NCBI RefSeq assembly: GCF_000143415.4
Contig: NW_003314265.1
Coordinates: 540,707-604,706, forward strand
Length of the DNA: 64,000 bases
DNA from: Selaginella moellendorffii
Lineage: Eukaryota; Streptophyta; Lycopodiopsida; Selaginellales; Selaginellaceae
Direction: 5' to 3'
Positions 40,101 through 51,224 of this stretch are shown in pieces; position 1 is the first letter of the stretch; each line of letters starts with the position of its first letter. The translations under genes and the position numbers were made by a program. The notes beneath the pieces are model-generated. The model saw only the letters and a list, made by a program, of their open reading frames with translations. It had not been told where the DNA came from and ran no database searches.

Positions 40101-41743
40101 TGTATTGCAAGAGCTGCGTGAGCTGCGTGAGCTGCCACCTCGGAACGCTATTGATACACTCCCGCCTTCAAATGCCGTTGATAACAGTCACCGTGAACTG
40201 CCGCTTTCAAAAAGTGATAAGGTACATATATGTTGAGTATATGGCTGGAGTAAGTTTTGTTTTGCAGGTAGCCAAAAATGACGAAGACGCGGTCTTTGAC
40301 CATGCTGGTGATCAGGGCTGGCAAGACTATCCATTTCATCCAGATCCATATGAATCACTTGTAGACGCAAGTGCTGAAAATGCTCCAGCAGAAACTTTAC
40401 ATCCTGCTCCAGAACAAAGCTCTCCGCCAAACCATCAATTTTACTTCACCAATGGTGCCATTTCCATCACAAATGAGGGGTACGTGATGGTATCTTCACC
40501 ACCTGATTTATTCGGAAGAGCACCCGATAGCAAGCAGCTAGAAAGCACACATAACGCGTCTCCGGTGCCAATAAGTGAAAGTCCGAAACTGGTGGAATTC
40601 GTGCCAGAAACACCTGACATCGCAAAGGCGGAAGTAATCTTTGAAAGTCCCATTTTTACAAGACTGCCTTCGGAGGCTCGTGTCCAGAGAAGTGGCGGAA
40701 ACAGCAGTAACGAAGACTGGAAGTGTCCTAGTAGTGAACTTCCCTCCGCAGTTAGGAAGCCTCGTCCTTTGAAACGGCTTAAAAGGGGACGAGAACTTCT
40801 GCCACTGTTGGCAACTTTCAAAGATGAAAATCGGGCGACTGATACAGGTAATATACATATCGTGATCCGCCGATTGAATCTCAACTTGCTTCATCTTTCA
40901 GAAAAGGAACAGATAAAGGAAGCCGTTCGGCATTTTATTGATGACGAGGCCGAGTATGTTTTCCTTATATTGTTTGCTGTCTAATTGTTTTTCGCTGTAG
41001 AGTTTCTTCGGATGCGGAAGTTTCTCCTGACACTGATCATGAAAATTGTACGTGTAGCGATAGTTTCATTGACGACAATGTCCATACCAGCGGTCCCGGT
41101 AGCGGTGCTCCTGTGGATATGATGGCGATTTACAGGTCTGATGAAAGGGTGATGTTCCACTCTTTTATTGAACTTTCATTTTTACAGACGATCCCTGCTC
41201 TCACAGTCCCCGGCTGAAGCCTTGGCTTACATGCGGTCCCTTCATTCCGGCAGCACTCCTACTTCTAGCAGCCTATGCAAGTCATCCCAAAAATCCTCTC
41301 ATCAACCATCGGTTCCTGCATCCGACAGTGGTAAAAAGTCCGTCACGTTTAATTTACTACCGCCACGGCCCGAGTTGCACACACGTAACGAGCAAGAAGA
41401 AGTCGAGTGCAGCACGAAGGAATTTAGAAAGAGGAAGCTGAGCTTTCATACGGGAGCAGGCCCGTCAAATAACGCGATAGACGCAGCAGTGAAGACTGAT
41501 GTGGAGGTATCAAATGGCATTAGTTGCAGGACAGGCATGGAAAACAGGGATCCTTGGAAAGCTAGTACAGGTGCTGGGCCGAGCCACGAGCCAATCGCGG
41601 ACGACTTCTTTGATGATCTAGATCTTGACGCACTGGAGGCTGAAGCTACTAAACAATCTCGGTTACGCGGTACCCAAGCAGGTATAGAACAACAGATGGA
41701 CGAAGATTTTGAGTGTATACCTTCATTCGACCTCGGTATATAG
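37111..41743 (+). CDS. FANCM: FANCM DNA helicase/translocase
   Basis: Fanconi anaemia M-type SF2 DNA translocase; in plants FANCM limits meiotic crossovers and helps replication-fork repair in the nucleus. More than 20 short exons; the first seven are 37111-37149, 37204-37432, 37581-37724, 37780-37862, 37910-38024, 38078-38168 and 38224-38278. Visible helicase motifs: Walker [19 protein letters not shown] box [13 protein letters not shown], motif [11 protein letters not shown], then VIVAT-like [20 protein letters not shown] and motif [22 protein letters not shown]. The C-terminal half carries short plant-FANCM blocks ([34 protein letters not shown], final PSFDLGI). The start gives [13 protein letters not shown] then DWAAAV, like Arabidopsis. 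The full set of 3' exon borders was not all verified. Confidence 0.92.
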
Positions 41744-41834
41744 AGGAGCAGTACAGGTGGGTTACGATTTTAATCTTGTCATTTACTGGAAAGAGGCGAG
41801 CTCTCGTGTGGCTAGAAATGGAGGAAGGAATTCA

Positions 41835-43772
41835 ATGACCACGGCATTGTTTCAAGGGGTTTACAGCAGCACTAGTGGAATGGCCGGGATGGTAGGAAAT
41901 TCGGCGTTTCTGATGGGAAATTATGAGCAGCACAGGCATCTTACAGCAGGCATCCACTTCTGTAGAAGGAGAGCTTCGAGTCTTCGCTCTTCACTATCAT
42001 ACTCAAGTCCCTCCTGCTCGTCGTCGTCACCCAGGGAAAATGAACCGGTGCAGGAGAGGCTGGGGCCTTCATCATGGACTGCCAAGGATTCTGTAGGCGA
42101 AGATTATCTCTACAGGCTTGGAAAAGAGGCCGATAATATGAACATCACCGTCGGAGCACGTCAAGGGATGATCGATAACGTTTTTGTTGGTGATTTTCTT
42201 GGAAAGGAAGGTAAGCTTTTGACGCTCGTTTGTTTCTTCGTCCTCTGAAGTGTTGTTTTCCCCAGCCGATATTGTGTTCGCTTACAGGCAGAAAGTCACA
42301 CGTTCGTTCGAGCATTTGCAAGGAGACTACTATATAGCCCCGGCATTTCTGGTATGTCACTTGTGTCGTTTGACTATAACCATTGTTCTGACAAGGACTT
42401 ACAGGATGCTGTAGGTGAGTGTATAAATTCTTGTGACCGAAATCGGAGCTAATGGATATGACCTTCTAGTGACGCACATTGTCAAAAATTATGTTGCCGA
42501 GCAGCTAGACACTAGTGTCCCTCTCATCCTCGGTATGCATTTTCCCAGTACGTTATTTCTTTCACTCACAAATGATACAGGTGTATGGGGTGGTAAAGGG
42601 CAAGGAAAGACTTTCCAGACCGAGCTAATATTTAAGGCCATGGGAGTGGAGCCTGTCATCATGTCTGCGGGAGAAATGGAGTCGGAAAGAGCTGGTGAGT
42701 TCATGCGTTTTGTATGGGAAGCTAAGCTTTTCTCGTTCTTCATCCAGGTGAACCCGGACGCTTGATCAGGGATCGTTACAGAACAGCTGCACAAGTTGTA
42801 AAAAATCAGGTACGTGCTGCGACTTACTGGACAAAAGCACTCTTTAACGTCTCTGTACCAGGGAAAACTGAGCTGCCTGATGATCAACGATATTGATGCT
42901 GGCATTGGGCGATTTGGTAGGCAAGTGCAAATTGTTGTCAGGGGAAGTTTATTTTTGTTTGACTCACGGTGCAGAAAACACCCAGATGACAGTGAACAAT
43001 CAAATTGTGGTGGGTACGCTGATGAACCTGGCCGACAATCCAACACAAGTTAGCGTTGGTCAAGATTGGCGGGAAGGAGACGTTATCAAGCGGGTTCCAA
43101 TTATCGTAACGGGGAACGATTTCTCGACTCTTTGGGCGCCGCTTATTCGCGACGGTCGAATGGACAAGTTTTACTGGTATGTGTACTGCGCTCGGCTTGT
43201 GTACCACTGCTTGGTTCTGATCTACTTCGCAGGCAACCAAGTAGAGAGGATCTGATCAATATTGTCTACCGTATGTACTCCAAAGACGGTCTTTCACGCG
43301 TGGACGTCGAAACTATTGTTGACAAATTTCCTAATCAAGGTAAGGGTCGCTCTCGTGGAAATTGACGACGTGATTTGGACCATCTTTGATTAGCTCTAGA
43401 CTTCTACGGTGCTCTAAAGTCCAGAGCATGTGACGAAGAATTGTGGAAGGTAGTCTTGACTTCATTTTCCTTACGGCTCTTATGCTGCTGAGTGCTGCCT
43501 GCAGTGGCTGGAATCTAATGGTGGTCCCGAGAAACTCAACGAAATATTTCGCCAGAGCAAAAAGAAAACCATTGATTTCAATCCGCCTGAGGTACTTATA
43601 TCTATTTGAGGTAACGGATTTTGATTGCTAGCCTTTGTAGCAAACACTCACGAGTCTACTGAAAGCCGGGACCTCTCTAGTCGAGGAACAGAAAATGGTG
43701 ACAAAGATGCGACTGTCTGATGAGTACATGAAGAAACAAACCGGTGAAGGTGGTCTGATCGGACTTTCTTAG
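41835..43772 (+). CDS. Rubisco activase-like AAA+ protein, plastid
   Basis: AAA+ protein of the Rubisco-activase-like clade (Arabidopsis At1g73110 type), related to but distinct from true Rca; its client is not established. N-terminal ~70 residues are Ser/Arg-rich, a likely transit peptide. Then YLYRLGKEADNMNITVGA, Walker A GVWGGKGQGKTFQTELIF, MSAGEMESERAGEPGRLIRD, Walker B LSCLMINDIDAG, sensor VPIIVTGNDFSTLWAPLIRD, RMDKFYWQPSREDLINIV and VDKFPNQALDFYGALKSR. First exons: 41835-42210, 42266-42351, 42405-42414, 42470-42532, then 42581 onwards. The third is only 10 nt. The Asn usual after RF in the RFGNTQ block may be replaced by the splice join. Start lies 91 nt after the FANCM stop. Confidence 0.88.
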
Positions 43773-43949
43773 AATTCAGTGTGATGCCTTCGAGGAGGAG
43801 GCTTTTGATTCATGAACAAAAAACTTATGTTTCTCCGGGTAAGTTCTAAGTAGTGACGTCACGGGGTCATACAACTCCTGGACTATTAGTTGTATAAGCA
43901 TTCACACATTTCCCGAGGAAAAAAAAGAGGACAGGAAAGAAACTCAGAG

Positions 43950-46124
43950 ATGGAGGAAGCGAAGGATCGCAGCTTAGAAGTGACACCGACATGGGCTGTG
44001 GCCATCGTCTGCTCCATCTTCGTTCTTGCGTCCTTCGGTTTGGAGCGATCCATTCACTTCACTGGCAAGGTAATACTTGATCGTTCTTTCGCTGATCTGT
44101 TTTTCTCTTGCTCTGATGCTGCAATTGAATTTTGCAGTGGCTGCAGCAGCGGGAAGAGAGATCGAGAAGCAAACCGTTGTACCAAGCACTCGAAAAAATC
44201 AAAGAAGGTTTGTTTCTAGTCACCGATTTGTACAAGAAATGCTGTTCATTTCCATGCAGAGCTTATGCTTCTTGGCTTTGTGTCTCTCCTGCTCGCATCT
44301 TTCGGAGATGGAGTGACTCGCATTTGCAGATCGCCGACACGGCGTATGATCCCGTGCGAGGAAACGGAGGCCGAAGTTGACGAGATCAGCAGGTTCAATT
44401 GCCCCGAGGTGAGCTGAATTTTAAGTGATAGCCTCTTGGATTGATGGTGGTCATGTTCAGGGTAAAGTTCCTTTCATTTCCAAGTCCAGTTTGCATAAGC
44501 TCCACATTTTCATTTTCCTGTTGGCGATTGTTCATGTGGTTTATAGTTGCTTTACACTGTTACTTGGAAGATACAAGGTGTGCAAGTCTGGATTGGGTTT
44601 TCGCTTACTCGTTTTAGTCAGGTCCATTGCTGGGGAGTGTGGGAGATTGAAGCGCAGAGGTCTGAAGAAGAAACAGGTAAATTCCGCTGCGCACTTTGCG
44701 CTAGTTTTTAATAATATTTGTTGCATGGAATCGCGGAGCATGGCCCAGCATTACCAAGACTGAATAGACAGCGGACGTTTTTGCACAAGCATGCAAAGCC
44801 GAGATACATGTCGTCGCCGTTTTTGAGCTGGATCGTGAGTCCGTTTTCTGTGCTTGAGTTTATCTCGAACACTAACCTTTGTTTTGGCAGGTCTGCTTTG
44901 CTCGACAGTTTGGCAGCTCTGTGACGCAAACTGAATACACAGCTCTTCGTGTTGGGTTTCTGCAGGTGCGTGAAGAAGTTTAGAAATTGTTTTCTGAAGG
45001 CTTGTATTCACAGAAGCACCGGCTGAGGCCAACGTTCGACTTCCATCGCTACATTCTTCGTGTTTTGCACGATGATTACAGAGATGTTGTCGGGATCAGG
45101 TACTTCCTCTCTTCTCTTTCACATTTTGGGGTGAAAGAGAAGTGTTTCATTCTTTAGTGGTCCACTGTGGCTTTTCGTGGTCACGTTTCTACTGCTTGAT
45201 ATCAAAGGTATGTGATACAGAAAACCGCTTCTCAATTGACAAGTTAGCGTACAGGCTGGAACACTTACTTTTGGATCTCTTTCCTTCCTTTGGGTGTAAG
45301 AATTTACATACGATTTGTTTGATCATATTTTCGGTTTGTACTTGCAGCTTCTACTTGTTATTGGAGCAAAGCTACAGTATGTGATCATGTCGCTAGCAGG
45401 AGAAGTTGTGAGGCAGCAGCATGATGAAGAAGCCACTGCTAATCTCCGAGACGATCTTTTCTGGTTCAAAAGGCCACAGCTCGTATTGCATCTTCTCCAC
45501 TTTATTCTCTTCCAGGTAACTGAATCTCTTAGTGTTCTATGGATTTCTCATATTCGTTCGTTTTAATTCCAGAACGCTTTTGAGCTTGCGTTCTTCCTGT
45601 GGATTTGGGTAAAGCGAGTCATACATGGCTTATATAATCTTCTCCTGACTCGTCTTCCACGCAGAGAACACTTGGCTTTACGTCTTGTCTGATGGAGAGG
45701 CTTGGATTCGTGATCACTCGATTGGTCATTGGGTAAGAGGGACCTCTTTTCTTTTCTTTTATTTTCCAGCTAACTTTGCATCACGTCATTCACGACTGCA
45801 GGACTATCGTCCAGGTCCTATGCAGCTACAGTACGCTCCCGCTTTATGCACTGGTGACACAGGTGTGTTTCACGATTCTCATTTCATTTCCAGGAGCAAA
45901 AGCACAGGCACTCACTTTCTTGTCTCGTGTAGATGGGGAGTCACTACAAGGCTGCCATTTTCAATGAACACGTACAGCATGCTTTGAGCAGCTGGCACGC
46001 CCAAGCCAGGCACAGAGCCAAGCACCATCTTTCCATCCAAAACTCCGACGCGAGCCAGCCTCACTCTCATGACCAGGCGGAGGAAGTCGAGCTCAATCCA
46101 AGCAACACCACTTCTTCTGAGTGA
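43950..46124 (+). CDS. MLO family membrane protein (copy 1)
   Basis: Plant MLO protein: seven-transmembrane, plasma membrane, calmodulin-binding, some members acting as calcium channels or in powdery mildew susceptibility. About 14 short exons. Blocks in order: LEVTPTWAVAIVCSIFVLAS, REERSRSKPLYQALEKIKEE, LHKLHIFIFLLAIVHVVYSC, VHCWGVWEIEAQ, ARQFGSSVTQTEYTALRVGF, FDFHRYILRVLHDDY, PLWLFVVTFLLLDIKGWNTY, LLVIGAKLQYVIMSLAGEVV, NLRDDLFWFKRPQLVLHLLH, ITRLVIGTIVQVLCSYSTLP and the C-terminal calmodulin site FNEHVQHALSSWHAQAR with its conserved Trp. One intron (44677-44727) appears to end in TG instead of AG. The tail is His/Ser/Glu-rich. Start 43950 matches copy 2. Confidence 0.88.
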
Positions 46125-46550
46125 TCATACGACTGGTGAACATGATTCGGCTATAGCAACTAGACTGGATTTATAACTATTCAAGCGATGCAGGAAGTCT
46201 AGCAAACGGAGAGAAAGAAAAAAAAGGGAAGAAAACGAGCAAGCATTCGTAAGTGGTTTCCTGCTTTACCTTGCTTGGAATATATCTCGAAGAGACGACC
46301 CCAGCAAGAATCTAAGCACTTAAAAGAGGAAATAATGTAAACAATCACCAAACTTCCACCTGGACCGCAGAACTTAGCGAGAAACTTACGAGCGAAGGGA
46401 GAAATAGTACCATGGACAAAGCAGGCTTAGGTAGCTAGCCGCGCTGGGACACGGCTTTCCTTCTTGTTCACATCCATAGCTAAAGATCGCTAATATCTCT
46501 TGTCGCTCTCCCTCGTTTTTTTCCTCTCGCTCCTTGTTCTTCCGGTGGCC
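46125..46550. other. intergenic between tandem MLO genes
   Basis: 3' flank of copy 1 and promoter/leader of copy 2; nothing further recognised. An in-frame open stretch before ATG 46551 reads like a hydrophobic leader but lacks an ATG. Confidence 0.4.
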
Positions 46551-49163
46551 ATGGCCGAGGAGGAGAAACATGTCGAGGGTGGCTCCCTGGAAGTCACTCC
46601 GACATGGGCGGTCGCCTTGGTTTGCTCGATCTTCGTCCTCGCGTCTTTCGGCCTGGTGCGAGCGATCCACCACTTGGGCAGGGTAATGTTAAGCCGATCG
46701 ATCGGCCGAGCGATCGGGCCACTTGGGCTTACGAATCTACATGCGTGTCAGTGCAGTACCTCCGCAGGCGCAAGGAGAAATCGCTCTACCAGGCGCTGGA
46801 CAAGATCAAAGAAGGTATGGCTGTTTTTTTTCCGGAGCCTTCGAGCTCTCAAAAAATGTGGCTTTTGCTCGTGTTTTGTGTGTGTTTGTAGAACTCATGC
46901 TTCTGGGATTCATATCGCTGCTCCTGACGGTGTTCCAGCCCGTGATCGCCAGCATATGCATGCCACACAACTTCATCGAGCATATGCTACCGTGTAAATT
47001 CGATACCAAGACACTGACATTGGCGGGAGAGGCTCCACACGGCGCCCCCAACGGGACCTCCGAAACTCCATCGGGTCACGCACGGAGGCTCCTCGCTCTC
47101 AATCGGCGTATGCTCGCATCCGAATCCTCAAAAGAGGCCGCGGAGACGTCAAAGTGCTTCGCCAAGGTCTAGTCTAGTCTAGTCTTTGCTTTTTTTTTTT
47201 CCTCTCTTCCTTCTTTTTCTTATCACTCACGGCCTAGAACTTCGAGAAACCATGAGCTTTGTATCGTTTTTCTTGCAGAATAAGGTCCCTTTTGTTTCCA
47301 GAGAAGGCCTTCACAAGCTACACATTTTCATCTTCGTGCTGGCCGTAGTTCACGTAGTCTACAGCTGCCTAACGCTGATATTAGGAAGATACAAGGTACG
47401 TTTTTTTTCTCAGAACAAACAAAGAAAGAAAAAACAAGAAACACTAAAGAAAAAATAAATCCAGGTACACGGATGGAGTGCCTGGGAAAGAAGGGCGCAA
47501 GCCGAACCGCAGACCGAGACACCAAGTACGTCAAATTTCCTTGTTTCGGACTGTCCTCCAGACAAGCCGTGTTTCACCTTTCTGTTTTCTTTGTTTCTTC
47601 TAGGCATAAAGAAGCGCGGCAAGCTTGTCAGACAGAGCACATTTCTAAAGAAGCATGCCAATCCAAAATGGATATCATCAGACTTTCTCAGCTGGATCGT
47701 AAGTAACTCGAGCTTTGCAAAAATCTGTAGCAAAACGAGGATGTTTTCTTTCCAGGTTTGCTTCTTCCGACAGTTCGGGCGTTCCGTGACATATACCGAG
47801 TACCAGACACTCCGCCTGGGATTCATTCGAGTAAGCAAGCAGTCGTCGTCGTCGTCGTGTCATGCGGTAGAGCTTGAGTGTTGTGTTTTTATCTCTTTGC
47901 AGAACCACAACTTGACACCCTCGTTTGACTTCCATAGGTACCTTCTTCGGGTACTGGAAGATGACTTTAAGAAGGTTGTAGGCATCAGGTAACCTCTTCT
48001 TCTTGTTTTCGTTCCAAGGAACAACTAATGATTTATATTGCAGTTTCTACCTTTGGTTTTTTGTGGTGCTCTTCCTATTGCTCAACGTCAGCGGTATAGC
48101 TTGGATTTCTTTCGAATTTTCTTCAAACGCATTTGTGAAAAACTTGCAGGATGGCACACTTATTTCTGGATTGCCTTTCTTCCGCTGGGGGTTTGTAAAT
48201 TTTCTCCTTTGTTTCCATTTTTTGATTCATGGGCTTGCAGATCCTTTTGGTTGTTGGAGCCAAGCTACAGAATATCATAATGGCGCTCGCGGTCGAGATT
48301 GCGGAAGAGCAAAAGAACCAGTCGACCGTGGTGGTCAATCTTCGAGACGAGCTCTTCTGGTTTAATCGGCCGAAACTCATCCTCTATCTTATTCACTTTG
48401 TCCTCTTCCAGGTTTTCTTCTTCTTTTTCTTTTTTTTTTACCTTAGCTTTCAGACTCCTCTTATGGTTTCTTTGCTTCACAGAATGCGTTCGAGCTCGCC
48501 TTCTTCGTGTGGATATGGGTAAAACTAATCTTATTCAGTGTTGCTGACTAGCAACTGCATGTTTGCTTTGCTTGCCTTGCAGGCAGCGTTTGGTTTCGAT
48601 TCTTGCTTCATGGAAAATCTTGGTTTTGTCATCACGCGTCTTGTCATTGGGTAAGGCACTCCCAAAAGCCTGTTTTTTTGAATCTGTTTCATCGCGCTCT
48701 TTTGGCCTTTTTAACCGCAGCACTTGTTCTGTAGAGTCATCGTGCAAGTCCTGTGCAGTTACAGCACTTTACCACTCTATGCGCTAGTGACACAGGTATT
48801 TCATTGAGGCTATACACAGATAATCGCCTTTGCTGAGTAATCCCTTTCCTGTAGATGGGAAAACACTTCAAGTTTGGAGAAGATATACAGAGCGTACTGA
48901 CGAACCTGCATGCCAAAGCCAAGAAGAAGTCCGTGCACGGTGGCTCCGGAAGTGGCGGCGGTGGTGAGACAGCGGCCACAACAGCAGGAGCAGCAGCTCC
49001 GGCCAAGCCCAATCTTCGGATGGCTGCCGCTGCCGCTGCTGCTGCTGCTGCTGCGAAGAAATCTTCTCAAGATCCAGAAGATCACGCGCCCCAGAAAACT
49101 TCCGAGCTAGAAATGCAGCAACAAAAGCAACATCTTGATGGCGAGCACGAGGTAAATTCTTGA
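46551..49163 (+). CDS. MLO family membrane protein (copy 2)
   Basis: Tandem paralogue of copy 1, same orientation and matching exon layout. Blocks: GGSLEVTPTWAVALVCSIFV, RRRKEKSLYQALDKIKEELM, a longer extracellular loop (LAGEAPHGAPNGTSETPSGH...), LHKLHIFIFVLAVVHVVYSC, VHGWSAWERRAQAE, RQFGRSVTYTEYQTLRLGF, FDFHRYLLRVLEDDFKKVVG, SFYLWFFVVLFLLLNVSG, LLVVGAKLQNIIMALAVEI, NLRDELFWFNRPKLILYLIH, ITRLVIGVIVQVLCSYSTLP. The C-terminal calmodulin-site region reads FGEDIQSVLTNLHAKAKKK: the Trp invariant in most MLO proteins is Leu. A Gly-rich linker, a run of 11 Ala and a Gln-rich end follow. All introns have AG ends. Confidence 0.9.
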
Positions 49164-49393
49164 GCAGGAAGAATCAAACAATGTATATTACCACCCCCGC
49201 TATAAGCTTCTGTGGAGAGAGATATGCCAATCACCTGAGTGTGAGAAATTTTGCTAACCTTCGAAGAAACGCCCACTCGACAAATTCAAAAATCGGTTGC
49301 TTTTCAGCTGAATCCCGAGGCTCGCGGGATTCGAGACCGCGATCTCTTTTGTCCAGCTAGGGTTTTAGCTCTGCTTGCTAGTAGTGGAAGGAA

Positions 49394-49922
49394 ATGGTGG
49401 AGCAAGAGGCTGTGGAGGCGCTGGTGATGAAGAGGCGGGAGCGCGTCCAGAAGAAGGTTGAAGAAGGTGAGTCCGCATTCCTTTGCCTCCTGCGATCCAA
49501 TCAACGCTCAATACTGTCAAGTATTTTTTACAGTCTTCGATTTTGCTTGCATTGGCCCTTTTCTTTTGCATTTTGGTGTTTCTTCCTCTTGGTCTTTTCG
49601 GTTTTTTCTTTCGTTAAGTTTGGTATTCTTTTTGCTGGTGTAGAACTTCGCAGCAAAATGAAGGCCCAAGCGTTCCGGAAATGCGACCCTGTTGTGGCCA
49701 AGTACGCCGAGTGTGCCAAAGGGAGGACGTTTTCCATGGCCTGGGCTTGCCGAGCACAGGCCAAGGAGATGAACGAGTGCCTTCACCTCTAGTAAGTGTT
49801 GTGCTTCTCCTTCTCTCTTTAAAATCTTGGGCTTATAGAGTAACTGGTTTCCTCTCAGTACTACAGATGCTGTGCTTGAGGAGTACAAACAAGACTACTT
49901 GAAGCAGCACACGCTCAGATAA
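49394..49922 (+). CDS. CMC1-like twin CX9C mitochondrial protein
   Basis: COX assembly mitochondrial protein family (CMC1), a small intermembrane-space copper-linked assembly factor imported by the MIA40 disulfide relay. Three exons, 49394-49466, 49644-49791, 49859-49922 (94 aa). The twin CX9C is exact: CDPVVAKYAEC and CRAQAKEMNEC, separated by KGRTFSMAWA. The short charged N-terminus and the LEEYKQDYLKQ tail fit the family. A one-domain protein of usual length. Confidence 0.9.
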
Positions 49923-50347
49923 CAGTTTAGGAGTTTGAATAATGTTTTGATAGTAACTGTGGGAGCTGGATTTTAGTGACAACAAGTATGCAGCTTTCGT
50001 TATAGTTCAGTGCGTTGCAGCAATCCTTGATTCTCTTTGTCCATCACAAAACGTACAAATTTGGCAAAAATAAAAAATTACAGCAGCATCCACTCTTCTC
50101 GATTATTATACTAAATTAGTGTGGTAAACAAAACAAATATTCATTAGTTTTGTTTTAGCTAGAAGATGAATATATAAGTTATTTATTAGTAGCTTAAAAT
50201 CAGAGTGTCTGATTAACTGTAATCACTAATAGCAATGGTTGAGTATATAAAAGTACTTATATTTAAAATATAAACAGCATAAATCATTTTCACTTTATAC
50301 AATATAAAAGGGTTCTCCAATTATATAATAAAAATAAATTAGTGGTA

Positions 50348-51224
50348 ATGCAATTTAGAATCTTCTATTGCTCCTTATTCCCATTAGTTTTTCAGCTATT
50401 TGACATAGAACAAGTAAAATTTTATATATTGTTTCTTTTATCTATAATATTAATACTAACTCAAATTTTTAGTGCATCACCAAATTCACCACCATCACTT
50501 AGTAAATATGAACCAAAATTTGATAATTTTTAAGTGCTAAATTCACATGATATGGCAAGGGTGGTTGGTGCAATCAAGGCACTAATTGATAAAATTAATT
50601 ATAAAAAAAGGATTATTCTTATACTTATTCAGATGGAGATTCAGTTAGTGTTTCTTGTGGTATTGTTAAAATATTTATGGAAGCTAAACCTCAATGCTCT
50701 ACATCTAAAACACCAACAACTTCATCAGGTTCAAATTTAATTATGGGGTTTGATAAGCTTCTAACTCCATATATTAATGCTCTCTATATTCATCTTTGTG
50801 ATTCTTTTGTAAATAAAATCCTCATTACTTCTTGCAGTTTGAATTAGAAAAGAAAAGAGAATATTTATATGAAAAAGCTACAACTTTATCTAATTTCTTT
50901 TTATGCTATCTTAAGTCTAATACATTAATAAGTCCATCAACAATTTTAATAGGACATTTCTTAATTTCTCCAAATGGTAAAGTATTTGAATCAAATTGTA
51001 ATTTAGTTCTTTATTATGAAAATTTTAAAATATGGGAATCAAAAACATCATTAACTGACGGTTATTTAGTTTTATATAAAAATAAGAGAGCGATTTTGGA
51101 TACTCCAAAGTATTATTTTAAATGCTCAAAATTATTTTATCTTACTACTCAAAATATTTGTAACATATTTATTTATTCAATAAGATTTAAAAGTGGGAAA
51201 TTATATACTAAAGGTTTATGTTAA
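50348..51224 (+). pseudogene. broken paralogue of the secreted lectin-like gene
   Basis: AT-rich remnant collinear with 33560-34414. Shared landmarks: a hydrophobic leader (VKFYILFLLSIILIL), then a stop at about 50531 directly before VLNSHDMARVVGAIKALIDK (intact copy NVLNPQDMDKV), a frameshift in an A-run near 50605, the block SVSCGIVKIFMEA with CSTS, a second frameshift near 50815, then LSNFFLCYLKSNTLISPSTI, ESNCNLVLYY and DGYLVLYKNKRAILDT. The codon matching the intact start Met is GTA. The first lectin repeat is better preserved here, and the linker before the second repeat is shorter. Neutral decay of a second family member is the simplest reading. Confidence 0.8.
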
